DNA of 64,000 bases. Origin: Tritrichomonas musculus (Eukaryota; Parabasalia; Tritrichomonadida; Tritrichomonadidae). The notes beneath the pieces were generated by a model, which had not been told where the DNA came from, searched no databases, and saw only the letters and a list, made by a program, of their open reading frames with translations. The stretch covers positions 10,850,001 to 10,914,000 of the forward strand of contig JAPFFF010000001.1 in the NCBI GenBank assembly GCA_039105265.1, read 5' to 3'. The position numbers and the translations under genes were made by a program. Below, piece by piece: positions 29,940 to 41,640 of this stretch (positions are counted from its first letter, which is position 1; each line of letters starts with the position of its first letter).

Positions 29940-29981
<42 letters not shown>
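29940..29981. repeat. Poly-T tract (42 bases) at the left edge of the palindrome
   Basis: Uninterrupted T run beginning 56 bases before the left palindrome arm. A 51-base T run in the same orientation lies just outside the right arm. Confidence 0.9.
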
Positions 29982-29982
<1 letters not shown>

Positions 29983-30492
29983 GTACTAGTTTTTTTGCAC
30001 AAAAAGTGCCCAAAAAGTGAAAAATACTGAAAAAGTTTCCCAAAAAGTGCTTTTTGCACAAAAAGTGACAAATTTGGAGAAAAAAAAAACTTAAATAAAT
30101 CATAAATAGAATTAAAATGTTTTTATAAAAATTATAATATAAAATGTATAAGTCCATATGAAATAAAAAATGGTATAAAATTGAGAAATGCAAATTATCC
30201 TATATATTTCATATATTTGATCTAATATTGTGAAAAAGGCAAATTATCATTTAATGTAGCTTGTATATTAATATTTGCGTGTCATTTTCGCGATAATATT
30301 GATACTTCAAATATTGATTGATTTTCTAAAAATAAAAGAAAATTACTTATTTGAAATTATTTAACGTTAATTAACAAATTAGTCATCACCATTTTTAATT
30401 TAATAATGTTTTTTATGAGATAATTTTATATTAAATGTGAGATATTATTTTCTCAGAAAAAAAACAAAATAATTAAAATTGATAATAAAATA

Positions 30493-32045
30493 AAAGGAGA
30501 ACGGAGAGACGGTTATGACAAAGATTTTTTTCGAGTTATTTTATATAAATATAAATATAATATTATATATTGAATAATTCTTAATAAGAAACCAAAAAGA
30601 AATATCGTAGGGAAACAAAGATATTCACAAAATAACAATAAAAGTTATGAAAAAGTTAATAAATTGAATTGTTAAGATAGATTTTTAATTCAATTTCTTG
30701 TAACATTTAGATATCAAAATTGTTACAAAGAATCTGTGCCAGCTGTATAATTATTTTTCATAGTTTATAATTTTATCAATTTATTTTATATTGTATACAA
30801 ACTATATCATGTGATATTATATAGAGTTTATAAAAATATAATAAGATAATAACATTTTATTTTTTTAAAAAATTGAATTAAAACTATATAAAATAATCTC
30901 TTTCATTTTTATTTTATCTTAACAAAAATGACATAAATCACTTTTTTTACTATTATATTTTTATATAATGACATACTAAAATGTTATGCTTAATTATTTA
31001 GTATATTTTTTATAAATATTTTTTTCAAATCTAAAAAAAAATTAAAAGAGCTTACCCAGCCTGTTAAATTGATTAAATATTGGATTTTTATATGATATAT
31101 TTCAAATTTGAAGCCAAAATATAAGATATATTAGATTGAGGAAAAAGGCTAAAATAGCAAAGTAAAGGCGTGAAATATTACTTATTACTTATGTAATAAT
31201 TAATAAAACTTGCTTATTTTAATAAATATTAAAATTATAATAAAATTATTTATTAATAGGCTTCATTTTGATAAATTAATATAAATACAGATTTAATGAT
31301 AAAGAAATACAAATGTTTTATAAGAAAAATCCTACTTTAATACATTGTTTGATGGAATTTCATGAAAATTAATAATTGAATATGAAAGATTTATTTTATA
31401 TGAAATTGTGTTCAAAATTGACTCTTGGACGATGATATTTAATTTAAAATTTCTTATTGATGATTGAGAATGTAAAATTGAACTATTTTTATCATTATAT
31501 AAATAAAATATTTATATTTTATATTTTATATATAAACATAAATAAATATTATAATAATATAATTGACATTGTAATAAGTTTATATTGAATAAATTATCCA
31601 TAAATAAAATAAATAAAATTCTTAAAAAAAAAAGAAATTATCTCAAATAAATATTTTAATTGAGAGTAATTGAATAGAAATAAATAATTTATTCAAAATC
31701 TTTCAAAAAACATTTAATGATTATTTTTTCTTTCTTATAAAATAAATAAAAATTCATACGCTGAATTTCTTTTCTGGCAGGGTCAATTGGGTTATAATGC
31801 CATCACTAATCTTTTATATAAACGATTTCTTAATTTCACATACCTATTTATCAAAATCAGATACTGATAACATATAATTTCCATTATTTGAACAATAAAT
31901 GTATTTATAATAATGCAAATTCATTTAAATATGATTAAAAAATATTAATATTAACAAATATCGAAAAAATGACTATTAATTAATTATATAAAATCATTTT
32001 AATATATTTTTTAACGTACAAGAAAAACCGTCTTCGTTCTCCTTT
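30493..32045. mobile_element. AAAGGAG-family transposon, 1553 bp, with verified empty site
   Basis: Ends AAAGGAGAACG and CGTTCTCCTTT, flanked by ATAAAATA on both sides (30485-30492, 32046-32053). The opposite palindrome arm has a single ATAAAATA (as its complement near 35616-35628) and no insert, so it is the pre-insertion site. No transposase frame is seen; non-autonomous. Same family as 26745-27307. Confidence 0.92.
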
Positions 32046-32477
32046 ATAAAATATTGAATGGCAATAGAAAAATTATTGAATTAATTATTATTATATTTCA
32101 TATTTATTTATTTTAATATGTTCATGCACTATACGGATATATAAACTTTAATCTGCTTATATAATATTATTAAACATATATTTGGTGGTTATTTTATATG
32201 ATATAAATGTTATATTTCATAGAATTCATATTTTATATTTTGTGAATAAAGTATAATTTTGAATAAAAATAATTATATATTGAATGCATTGAAATATTTA
32301 TTTTTATAAACGGCTCTTTTATCTTTTATCGATTTATTTTACAATAGAAAAGATTTTTAATATTAATAATATGATATAATTATTTAGTATATTGTTCATT
32401 ATTTTGGAGTTCCTGATATTTTCCTTTATGTGGTGAAAATTGAACAATTTGATGAAAATATTATATTTTCTCTTAAT

Positions 32478-32820
32478 CCAGTTACATAAACTAGCAATAA
32501 ACGATATAAAGTAATTTAATGGTTATTATAGTTGTTCATTCTTATTCTTTCATTTGTTTTCATAGAATCTTATTTCAAAATATTATATCTTCTCTTCATC
32601 CAGTTATATAAACTAGCAATAAACGATATAAAGTAATTTAATGGTTATTATAGTTGTTCATTCTTATTCTTTCATTTGTTTTCATAGAATCTTATTTCAA
32701 AATATTATATCTTCTCTTCATCCAGTTATATAAACTAGCAATAAACGATATAAAGTAATTTAATGGCTATTATAGTTGTTCATTCTTATTCTTTCATTTG
32801 TTTTCATAGAATCTTATTAA
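32478..32820. repeat. Three-copy 122-bp tandem repeat (left arm)
   Basis: Units begin at CCAGTTA(C/T)ATAAACTAGC at 32478, 32600 and 32722, spaced 122 bases, and are nearly identical. The mirror image lies at about 34865-35226 in the right palindrome arm with the same unit-specific differences. Confidence 0.85.
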
Positions 32821-33169
32821 GAAATTTAATATTTTTTTTTTTTTTTTTTCCCTCTCTCTCCCCTCACTATTTCATTTAGTATATAGTAGTATATAATAAA
32901 TTGTAGTGTTATCTGATATTATGATAACACAAATACTTTATTTATTTTATGCTTATTTCATACAAATCATCAATTTTCGATTTTGAATATGCTCATTGAA
33001 TTATTTCAATGGATAAAATATAAAGAAATGATTTTTTAATTTCTAACTAACGACAGGTTTTTTGTTTTAAGTAATCAAATTATTACAATCAAGGAGGTCT
33101 TTTATGTTAATATTAATTTAATTTTTCATTGTTTGAATCAACCTTAATATTTATTTTTATATCGTCGTT

Positions 33170-33710
33170 CTCGTTTCTTCTATCATTTTTTTACTGCATA
33201 AACAATCATTATTATCACTCATTCTATCATTATTACTAAGCATGCGGTAATATCCTAAAATGGATCAGGAGAAAAAATCTTTATCCGAGGATAAGTTATC
33301 ATTATTATCATTCGTTCAATCATTATCCTAGTATATTCATCATAATTCTTACTTATATATTTAAATTATCACTCATTTTATCATTATTCTTTTCATTCTA
33401 TCATAATATTTACTTGTTTATTATAATTGTTATTTATTTAATCATTATTATCAATCATTCTATCATTATTAACTCTAGTTCAATCATTATTCCATCTTAT
33501 TCATCATAATTCTTACTTTTATATTATAATTATCAATCATTTTAACATTATTCTTATTCATACTATCATAATTCTTATTTGGTTAATGCAATTATCACTC
33601 ATTTAATCATTAACATCATTCATTCTATTATTATTTTCATTTATAACATCATAATCCTTATTGATATACTTTGATTATCACTCATTCTACCATTATTCTA
33701 GCATATACAG
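33170..33710. repeat. Degenerate ATCATTATT-rich repeat in palindrome spacer
   Basis: Repeated variants of TCATTATTATCA(C/T)TCATTCTATCAT fill the spacer between the palindrome arms, with unit length roughly 20-60 bases. Non-coding. Confidence 0.6.
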
Positions 33711-33723
33711 TAGTTATTATAAG

Positions 33724-33938
33724 AGGCGTAGCTACACTAAAATAATTTGAGATAATAACACCGAGATAATAACGGGATAATAATACCTGGATGATAATTC
33801 GAGATGACAGCACCGAGATAAAGATACGTGACTATGCTCCTGAAACGTGATTAACACCTTAGCATATTTCTATAGACTCATATCTGATCCCAAGATAACT
33901 ATATATAGTATGTTAATTGTTTTAGCGTGTCTACACCT
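33724..33938. mobile_element. Possible MITE with AGGYGTAG ends
   Basis: AGGCGTAGCTACACTAAAAT at the left is matched imperfectly by the complement of TTTTAGCGTGTCTACACCT at the right. 215 bp, relatively GC-rich, non-coding. No convincing target duplication could be fixed. Confidence 0.4.
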
Positions 33939-36130
33939 GTTATAGTAATTAAATATACATCATTATTCTCATATATCTATTATAATTATCTCTCATTCTA
34001 TCATTATCCTAGTAGTATACGTTCGGCTGTGCATCATTTTCTGTTTCAGAGACTTAACGACACATATTTTTTATATCTTTGACGATTTCATTCTTTTCAC
34101 GGTCAATTTATGGTATTACTTTTTCTCATAAAGTAACTCCTGCGGTGATTTGCATTAAAATACGCTTTTGTCAACCAAATAACAAATATATTTCCAATAA
34201 TTTTCAAATATTTTTGTACATTTACAATTTAATGAAAATCTTGGGAGAATTAAGACATATATTTTAGAGTGATGCTAACATGATTAGTAATTATATTAAA
34301 TAAACGAGTATTATTACAAATCAAATGATAATAATGATAAAAAGTGTGATATTTATGATTTATAAATGAAGATTTTGATAGAACGAATGATAATAATGAT
34401 GGGTTGAGTTGGATTAATGATGGATAGTTAATATATATTAACATATTAAATGTATAATCATTCATATTGGGATCTGTTCTATCAATCTTTTCAAAATTTT
34501 GAAAATATTTAAGAATTCACAATTTTAGGCAGTTAATTAAAATATGATTGTTATAATATGTAATATTAACGTGAAAGACCTCCTTGATTGTAATAATTTG
34601 ATTACTTAAAACAAAAAACCTGTCGTTAGTTAGAAATTAAAAAATCATTTCTTTATATTTTATCCATTGAAATAATTCAATGAGCATATTCAAAATCGAA
34701 AATTGATGATTTGTATGAAATAAGCATAAAATAAATAAAGTATTTGTGTTATCATAATATCAGATAACACTACAATTTATTATATACTACTATATACTAA
34801 ATGAAATAGTGAGGGGAGAGAGAGGGAAAAAAAAAAAAAAAAATATTAAATTTCTTAATAAGATTCTATGAAAACAAATGAAAGAATAAGAATGAACAAC
34901 TATAATAGCCATTAAATTACTTTATATCGTTTATTGCTAGTTTATATAACTGGATGAAGAGAAGATATAATATTTTGAAATAAGATTCTATGAAAACAAA
35001 TGAAAGAATAAGAATGAACAACTATAATAACCATTAAATTACTTTATATCGTTTATTGCTAGTTTATATAACTGGATGAAGAGAAGATATAATATTTTGA
35101 AATAAGATTCTATGAAAACAAATGAAAGAATAAGAATGAACAACTATAATAACCATTAAATTACTTTATATCGTTTATTGCTAGTTTATGTAACTGGATT
35201 AAGAGAAAATATAATATTTTCATCAAATTGTTCAATTTTCACCACATAAAGGAAAATATCAGGAACTCCAAAATAATGAACAATATACTAAATAATTATA
35301 TCATATTATTAATATTAAAAATCTTTTCTATTGTAAAATAAATCGATAAAAGATAAAAGAGCCGTTTATAAAAATAAATATTTCAATGCATTCAATATAT
35401 AATTATTTTTATTCAAAATTATACTTTATTCACAAAATATAAAATATGAATTCTATGAAATATAACATTTATATCATATAAAATAACCACCAAATATATG
35501 TTTAATAATATTATATAAGCAGATTAAAGTTTATATATCCGTATAGTGCATGAACATATTAAAATAAATAAATATGAAATATAATAATAATTAATTCAAT
35601 AATTTTTCTATTGCCATTCAATATTTTATTATCAATTTTAATTATTTTGTTTTTTTTCTGAGAAAATAATATCTCACATTTAATATAAAATTATCTCATA
35701 AAAAACATTATTAAATTAAAAATGGTGATGACTAATTTGTTAATTAACGTTAAATAATTTCAAATAAGTAATTTTCTTTTATTTTTAGAAAATCAATCAA
35801 TATTTGAAGTATCAATATTATCGCGAAAATGACACGCAAATATTAATATACAAGCTACATTAAATGATAATTTGCCTTTTTCACAATATTAGATCAAATA
35901 TATGAAATATATAGGATAATTTGCATTTCTCAATTTTATACCATTTTTTATTTCATATGGACTTATACATTTTATATTATAATTTTTATAAAAACATTTT
36001 AATTCTATTTATGATTTATTTAAGTTTTTTTTTTCTCCAAATTTGTCACTTTTTGTGCAAAAAGCACTTTTTGGGAAACTTTTTCAGTATTTTTCACTTT
36101 TTGGGCACTTTTTGTGCATTTCAAAATTTA

Positions 36131-36132
<2 letters not shown>

Positions 36133-36183
<51 letters not shown>
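36133..36183. repeat. Poly-T tract (51 bases) at the right edge of the palindrome
   Basis: Uninterrupted T run 14 bases outside the right palindrome arm, in the same orientation as the one on the left. Confidence 0.9.
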
Positions 36184-36184
<1 letters not shown>

Positions 36185-37015
36185 AAGTAGACAGTTTTTT
36201 CCTAGACCTTTAAATGATCATGTAAACTATTCAATTTCTTTGAATAGTATAAAATGCAATATTTTGACTTATATCCAATAATTATTAATAAAAATAATAT
36301 AATAATATATGATATTATATAAAGATTTAAATATATAAAAATCAACTTTACAATCACTGCCTCACATCCAAATATATATTATTTATTAATCATATTTTGA
36401 GTCCTCTGAATGAAGTGATCAGATATATATATAACCTATTAATTGATGTAATATTATTAGGATTGAAAGAGAATAATACGGAGCATTCATAAATTTATCA
36501 TAAATAGAATTATAGTAATGTTAAGCAGTGCTCCAGATACTTTGTCTCTTCCGTACATCTCTAACAACTTCTGGAACTCTCCAAATAACTTACTTATATA
36601 GAGATCCCCTATAGATTTCTATCTAAAGGTTATAATATAAACAAGCCCCCAAATGAAATGAAACAAATTTATATCCTATATGAATTCTACCCAAAATACT
36701 AATAACTGATATTTCTGCCATACACAATCTTCTATATAACGGCTACAATCATGTTACATGCTATTTGTGGCAAAGAACTCAATATATATGTTTAATTATG
36801 TCTATGAACTATTAATATTTGACAATCCCATAAAGATAATCTCAAAATAAGTTATTAAAATAGGTGTAATCGGATATATTAATGTGAAATCGTTTCGGAA
36901 TAATTATATAGAAAGGTTTATAAATTACATTAGCACGATTGAGGGAAATAATGAAGCTCTATTATGATAGATAATGATGAACTAATTGTAATACTTATAT
37001 CGATACTGTCTCCTG
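36184..37015. other. Spacer before decayed coding remnants
   Basis: Less extreme in A/T content than its neighbours, suggesting decayed coding DNA, but no protein fragment could be recognised here. Confidence 0.35.
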
Positions 37016-37017
37016 TG

Positions 37018-37245
37018 CTAAACAATTTCTAGGTAGAAAGCAAAATAGAGATTCTGACGTATATGTTCATGTACGATATGTGAAACATATGATGTAGAGA
37101 ACTTAGTTGAATAGGTTTGGCTGTGTGTTCTTAAAGACTGCCCAGATCTAACAGCACCAATGATGTCACCAAAGCCATTTTTAAATATTTTTTCAATGTA
37201 CTTGTGAAGATACTTGTTAGAATTGTAGATATCATTGTAATGCAT
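37018..37245 (-). pseudogene. Decayed fragment with DIIGAVRSG motif (minus copy)
   Basis: An open stretch ending LYFAFYLEIV contains GDIIGAVRSGQSLRTHSQTY. A diverged counterpart on the other strand (about 37787-37966) reads SDIIGAVRSGRTFRTHTPNVY. Resemblance at both DNA and protein level in opposite orientation points to two relics of one protein-coding repeat family. Function unknown. Confidence 0.45.
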
Positions 37246-37421
37246 TCATATATTTTAAAAATCAAGAAGATATGAGTGTGTTGAGAGTTTATTTTATCAC
37301 AATGCTCATTTAGAAGTGTCTCGTAGAAACAGCCGGTGTATTCGATATATTCTTAATAACAATACAAGAAAACATGGCTTCCAAGAATTTGGTGAACGTC
37401 CATTAGATTACTTTGAAATTA

Positions 37422-37610
37422 TTAAATAAAGAATTTTTTATCATAAGAAATAAGAAGACGCTTAAACCATTAAAAGATTTAAAACGTAATGAAGGTTATT
37501 TGACGGTTAATTTGAATGGCGTAAACTATTAAAAACGCGTTATTATTGTTAACATATTCTTCCCTAACGATGATCCTGCACCTTCATTTCCTTCGATTTA
37601 TATCAACTGA
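37422..37610 (+). pseudogene. NUMOD4/HNH-like remnant
   Basis: The translation contains FFIIRNKKTLKPLKDL, then NEGYLTVNLNGVNY, then VNIFFPNDDP. This follows the NUMOD4-HNH pattern (IRNKKTG-x-LKP, GYL-x-VNL, a hydrophobic block, FIPNP). One in-frame stop interrupts it, and the HNH histidine region that should follow is not recognisable. It is read as a dead homing-endonuclease-like gene fragment; the family call is tentative. Confidence 0.4.
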
Positions 37611-38041
37611 CTACACAGACCATGAAAAAGCAGAAGCATATTTAGATGAAATATACTTAAAATGATATCATAACAGCGGTGAGAAGATTTGATATACCTT
37701 ATGTCGAATTAGAGTGTGATGAATGTGATGAAGTTCGTTTTGATGTAAAATGAATAAAAAATAAGCATATTCTATCTATTTTTTTTCTTAAGCCTATCAC
37801 TAGTGATATCATAGGTGCGGTTAGGTCTGGTCGCACGTTTAGAACTCACACACCTAACGTATACCACTATCTTATTCGATATCGAACAAGTTATTTGAGA
37901 GATATCTATATGAACTGCGCGATTGAATGTAGAATTGTATGTGTAAAATACGTTGAGATGATACATTATATAAGTTTGGTTGTGAGCAATTGGGTAAATT
38001 TGTTGCTGATGATGAATCCACTAATGATGAACCTGTTATTT
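37611..38041 (+). pseudogene. Decayed fragments with DIIxAVR motifs (plus copy)
   Basis: Short frames follow one another on the plus strand: one with DHEKAEAYLDEIY, one with NDIITAVRRFDIPYVELE ending in an acidic stretch, one with SDIIGAVRSGRTFRTHTPN, and a final one ending ESTNDEPVI and a stop. They look like one coding region broken by frame changes. The DII-x-AVR motif occurs twice here and once at 37018-37245 on the other strand. Protein family unknown. Confidence 0.4.
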
Positions 38042-38315
38042 GAAATATAAGTTTTTTTTTCCTTTTTGTATTTCAAATCACATCTATTTTAAAAAATGCA
38101 ATAAAAATATTAATTTAAATTATATACATATATGTATATATATATTATATTAGAATTTAATTTATTAATTATTGAGATATAATAGCATATATTTTCAAAC
38201 AATATTCTGATATTATTTGGTCATAAGCTATTCAAAAAATAGCATTATAATTATTTATAAAAATGAAAAAAAATTAATAATATTTTTTTTCTATACATAT
38301 AATTACTTTTTTAAA

Positions 38316-39370
38316 CAGGGATGTTTATCGATAGTGTCCGATAACGGTTAAATACGTTGCCAATATTATCGATTTTATCGGGAGTAGAGTAGAATAACCG
38401 ATACTATCCGATAATAAATATCATTATCGATAAAAACGGTTTTTATCATGGCCAATAATGACCGATATTTTTAACTTTTTTAAGGTAAAGAAAAGATATT
38501 TTCTAGAAATTATGGCTATTTAATTGTTATATAATTATATAAAAGTTATTTTTTCAAGTAATGACATATAAAAAAGCTTGTATGTACAAATGATCAAATT
38601 ATTAAAAAAGATTTTTTATATTTCATAGGAAATTAACTTTTATTATAATAAAAGATAAGTAATATATTATAATTCTAATAATATTTAAGTATGAAATTTA
38701 AAATCAATAAAGATAATTTTATTTTGGCAAAAAAATTAAATTTATCAAAAAGTGAACACGATAACTTTTTGTAAATTAATAAAATTCTCTCCATTTCTCT
38801 AAATATTTTTAGACTTGATATTCTTTTAATAAAAAAAAACGCAAATTATTTTAGTAGCATTGCATTAATATTTCATTACATATTAAGATTCGTTAATTTG
38901 CAAATATGGAAATAATTTAATACTGAGAAGATATGAGGAAATTATCGTCTTATAACTTTGTTCTTAATCATAATCTTTTTTTGTTGGCCAATTAGTTCTT
39001 TTTTAAAAATTTTGAAAATAATCTTTTTATGTATTAATCAAAAACCTGATTTTTTAGCTTCTCATTATTATATTTGACATATAATGCACCCTGACCTTAT
39101 TTCGCTTATTTCAGCATGCACTATTGAAGTACAATTAAAAATATAAAATTCCAAATTTTAATCAAAAATGTAAAAAAAAAGTATGGAAATTTTATTATAA
39201 AATATCGGAGAATATCGAACCGTAACCGTCCGATAGTGACCAAATATCGGCGGTTTTGCTTAACGTATTTATCGATAATTATTGGTTATCGAACAAATTT
39301 TTATCGATATTATCGGACTATCGATAATGAGCCGATAATCGATATTTATCATCATCGATCGACAACCCTG
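38316..39370. mobile_element. hAT-like non-autonomous transposon
   Basis: Ends CAGGGATG and CAACCCTG are inverted repeats of the CAGGG type, flanked by an exact 8-bp repeat TTTTTAAA (38308-38315 and 39371-39378). Both are hallmarks of hAT elements. 1055 bp with no transposase. Both subterminal regions (38330-38480, 39200-39365) are packed with TATCGATA and CCGATAA motifs in both orientations, as expected for transposase-binding sites. Confidence 0.88.
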
Positions 39371-39378
39371 TTTTTAAA

Positions 39379-41280
39379 ACTTATTTACAATAAATAATAT
39401 AAAAATATAAAGTTTTAAATAAGATAAAAACTAAAATGATTTAAACAAAAGGGGTCGACTCTCTCAAATTTTTTTTGATTGAAAAATAATTATATCTTAA
39501 AATTTAGATATTCTTTTTAATTAATAAATTTTTAAATCAATATTAAATAGATTACGGATTCATTTATTATATCTTATAAATTAAAAAATTCATTATTTAT
39601 TCCAAAAATCATTAAAAATAGTGTTTTTATTATGCTACTTGAGGTATTTTCTTATATGATTTACTATTTACATTATGTATATGTTGCTTTGAAATATAAT
39701 AATAATATTTAATAAATTATATTATTGATATTCAAGAAATTATTATTTTTCTCTAAATAAAAATTTTGAATTTAAAATTGAATTAAAAGATAGTTTTTGA
39801 AAAAATTATTTTGATAATATCAGAATTTTGAAAATAAATAATTTTTATTAACAAATACTTATTTTTTTGATAATATATTAGTAATATCCTCATATTAATG
39901 ATAATGTATTTATTATATATATTATATATCACATTTATATTATTATAAAATATATTTTTATATTTTAACTCAGTTTATTTGTATATCACAATTGAGAATT
40001 AATTATAATAACGTATTAATTCAATTTTATTTTTCATAAATAATATTATCTTAAATAATATTTAATTAATTACTTTTTAATTAATTTAAAATATGTAAAT
40101 AAAATTATTAAAAAATGAATATATGATATAAAGGTTATAAAATATTTATATATTTGGATATTTACAAATTCCCAAAATCTCTTTGAATGGTGGAAATTAG
40201 ATAAGAACTCAAAAATATTTTCTCCTTTCAAAAGTTAAACTTTTTCTGTTTTTATTTTTTTAGTGAAATATCTCTATTTTGGCTAATAGAATCGGCTTCA
40301 TATTTAAAATTGCATCATGTTATTGATAATATTAATATTATTTATTATTAATTTTTTAAAATTTTAGAATATGATAACCGCCAAACGTCGAACCCTTTTA
40401 TTTAAACTTAAATCTTTCAAATTGTCTCAAATATGAATTTAAGATATATCTTTTAATAAAATTGTTATATTATTTTTTAAGAAGGTAAATAAAGGAATAA
40501 ATAATAATTATAATATATTAAATATTTATAAGATGTCTATATAAAATTAAGTTTTGAAATAAATAAAAGTAAAGTTGCGAATAATTAAAAATAAAAAACA
40601 CTCTCAAATATTTTCAATTGTAGTTTTCAAAAATAAAATAACTATACAAATATCAATGTATAAATATTTTGGGATATAAATTACAATTCATTACTATTTT
40701 AAATAAATGATTAATATTCATACATATTAAAATTAATTATTATTTTTAAACAATGTAAATAAAAAAATTAAGACAATATCTTTTTATATCAGAAATATGC
40801 AAAAAAACATGCAAATTGAAGATATTTTGGGATCATTTTTGCTATCATATGCTTGAATATACTGTTTAAAAAAGACAACTTTCAAATTTTGATAATATTT
40901 ATCAAAAATGAAAAATAATTTTTTATATTAAATAATACTTGCTATACATCATTTAAATATATATAGAATCATTTAAATGAAAATTTTGTAGAATATTTAT
41001 TTTTTTATACAAATAATAATTATCAGCAAAAATAATATCTATCAAATATAATATTAACTATTTCAAATTGTTTAACATCAATATATGTTTATAAAATCAG
41101 TTATTTAATGAGAAATAATAAAAATATAACTCAGATATTAAAGATTGTTTTTTAAGAGTCCTTTGATTTTAATTATTTTTTCATATTTTAATAAAAACAA
41201 TTATTGGAAAAGTTCTGTACAAAAGATTTTTAAATATTTGTTTTTGATAAAAAGAAAAGTGTATTTTTTGAATGAAAATA
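39379..41280. other. AT-rich stretch without a recognised feature
   Basis: About 1.9 kb of almost pure A/T sequence; no gene, terminal repeat or tandem array was recognised. Confidence 0.4.
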
Positions 41281-41404
41281 TAAGGTTAGGTGCTTTTGAT
41301 TTTAACGGAACTTTTTTTTTGAGGGCCGGAAGTATCATAATTTTTATTTTATATAACATGCCATTTGTTTCTTATATAAAAAATTATAACTGATAGGAAA
41401 TTTT

Positions 41405-41640
41405 ACAATACTAATAAAATTTTCGTAACATATACAAAATTTTCGTAACACATACAAAATTTTCGTAACAGATACAAAATTTCGTTATAGATAAAAAAAT
41501 TTTGTTATAGATGATTTTTTTTTGTTTTAGATAAAAAAATTTCGTCACATATACTATTTTTTTGTTACAAATACCAATTATTGGTTATTAATAAATGATT
41601 TTTGTATCAATAACATATTTTTTGTTATTGATATAAAATT
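41405..41640. repeat. 20-bp period minisatellite, left copy
   Basis: Variants of ACAAAATTTTCGTAACA(C/T)AT repeat with a period of about 20 bases and degrade to the right. A second, closely similar array is at about 43985-44285. Confidence 0.75.

Larger units (their letters stand above)
29996..36118. repeat. 6.1 kb palindrome with about 1.55 kb near-identical arms
   Basis: The left arm (29996-33103) is the reverse complement of the right arm (34574-36118), apart from a 1553-bp transposon plus its 8-bp duplication in the left arm. Both ends are sharp: outer TGCACAAAAAGTGCCC and its complement, inner AAGGAGGTCTTT. Arms contain a three-copy 122-bp tandem repeat, a T-tract followed by CCCTCTCTCTCCCC, and no gene. 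The 1.47 kb spacer (33104-34573) holds degenerate TCATTATTATCATTC-type repeats and a 215-bp inverted-repeat unit (33724-33938). Confidence 0.9.

Noticed and set aside
29996-36118. Palindrome as a plain assembly fold-back artefact
   Set aside because: One arm has a clean transposon insertion with target duplication, and the arms are separated by a unique spacer. An artefact is therefore less likely, though raw reads should still settle it.
29918-36190. Two identical ORFs starting MHFSILYHFLFHMDL on opposite strands
   Set aside because: They are the same DNA in the two palindrome arms, run into poly-T or poly-A, and have simple composition; not genes.
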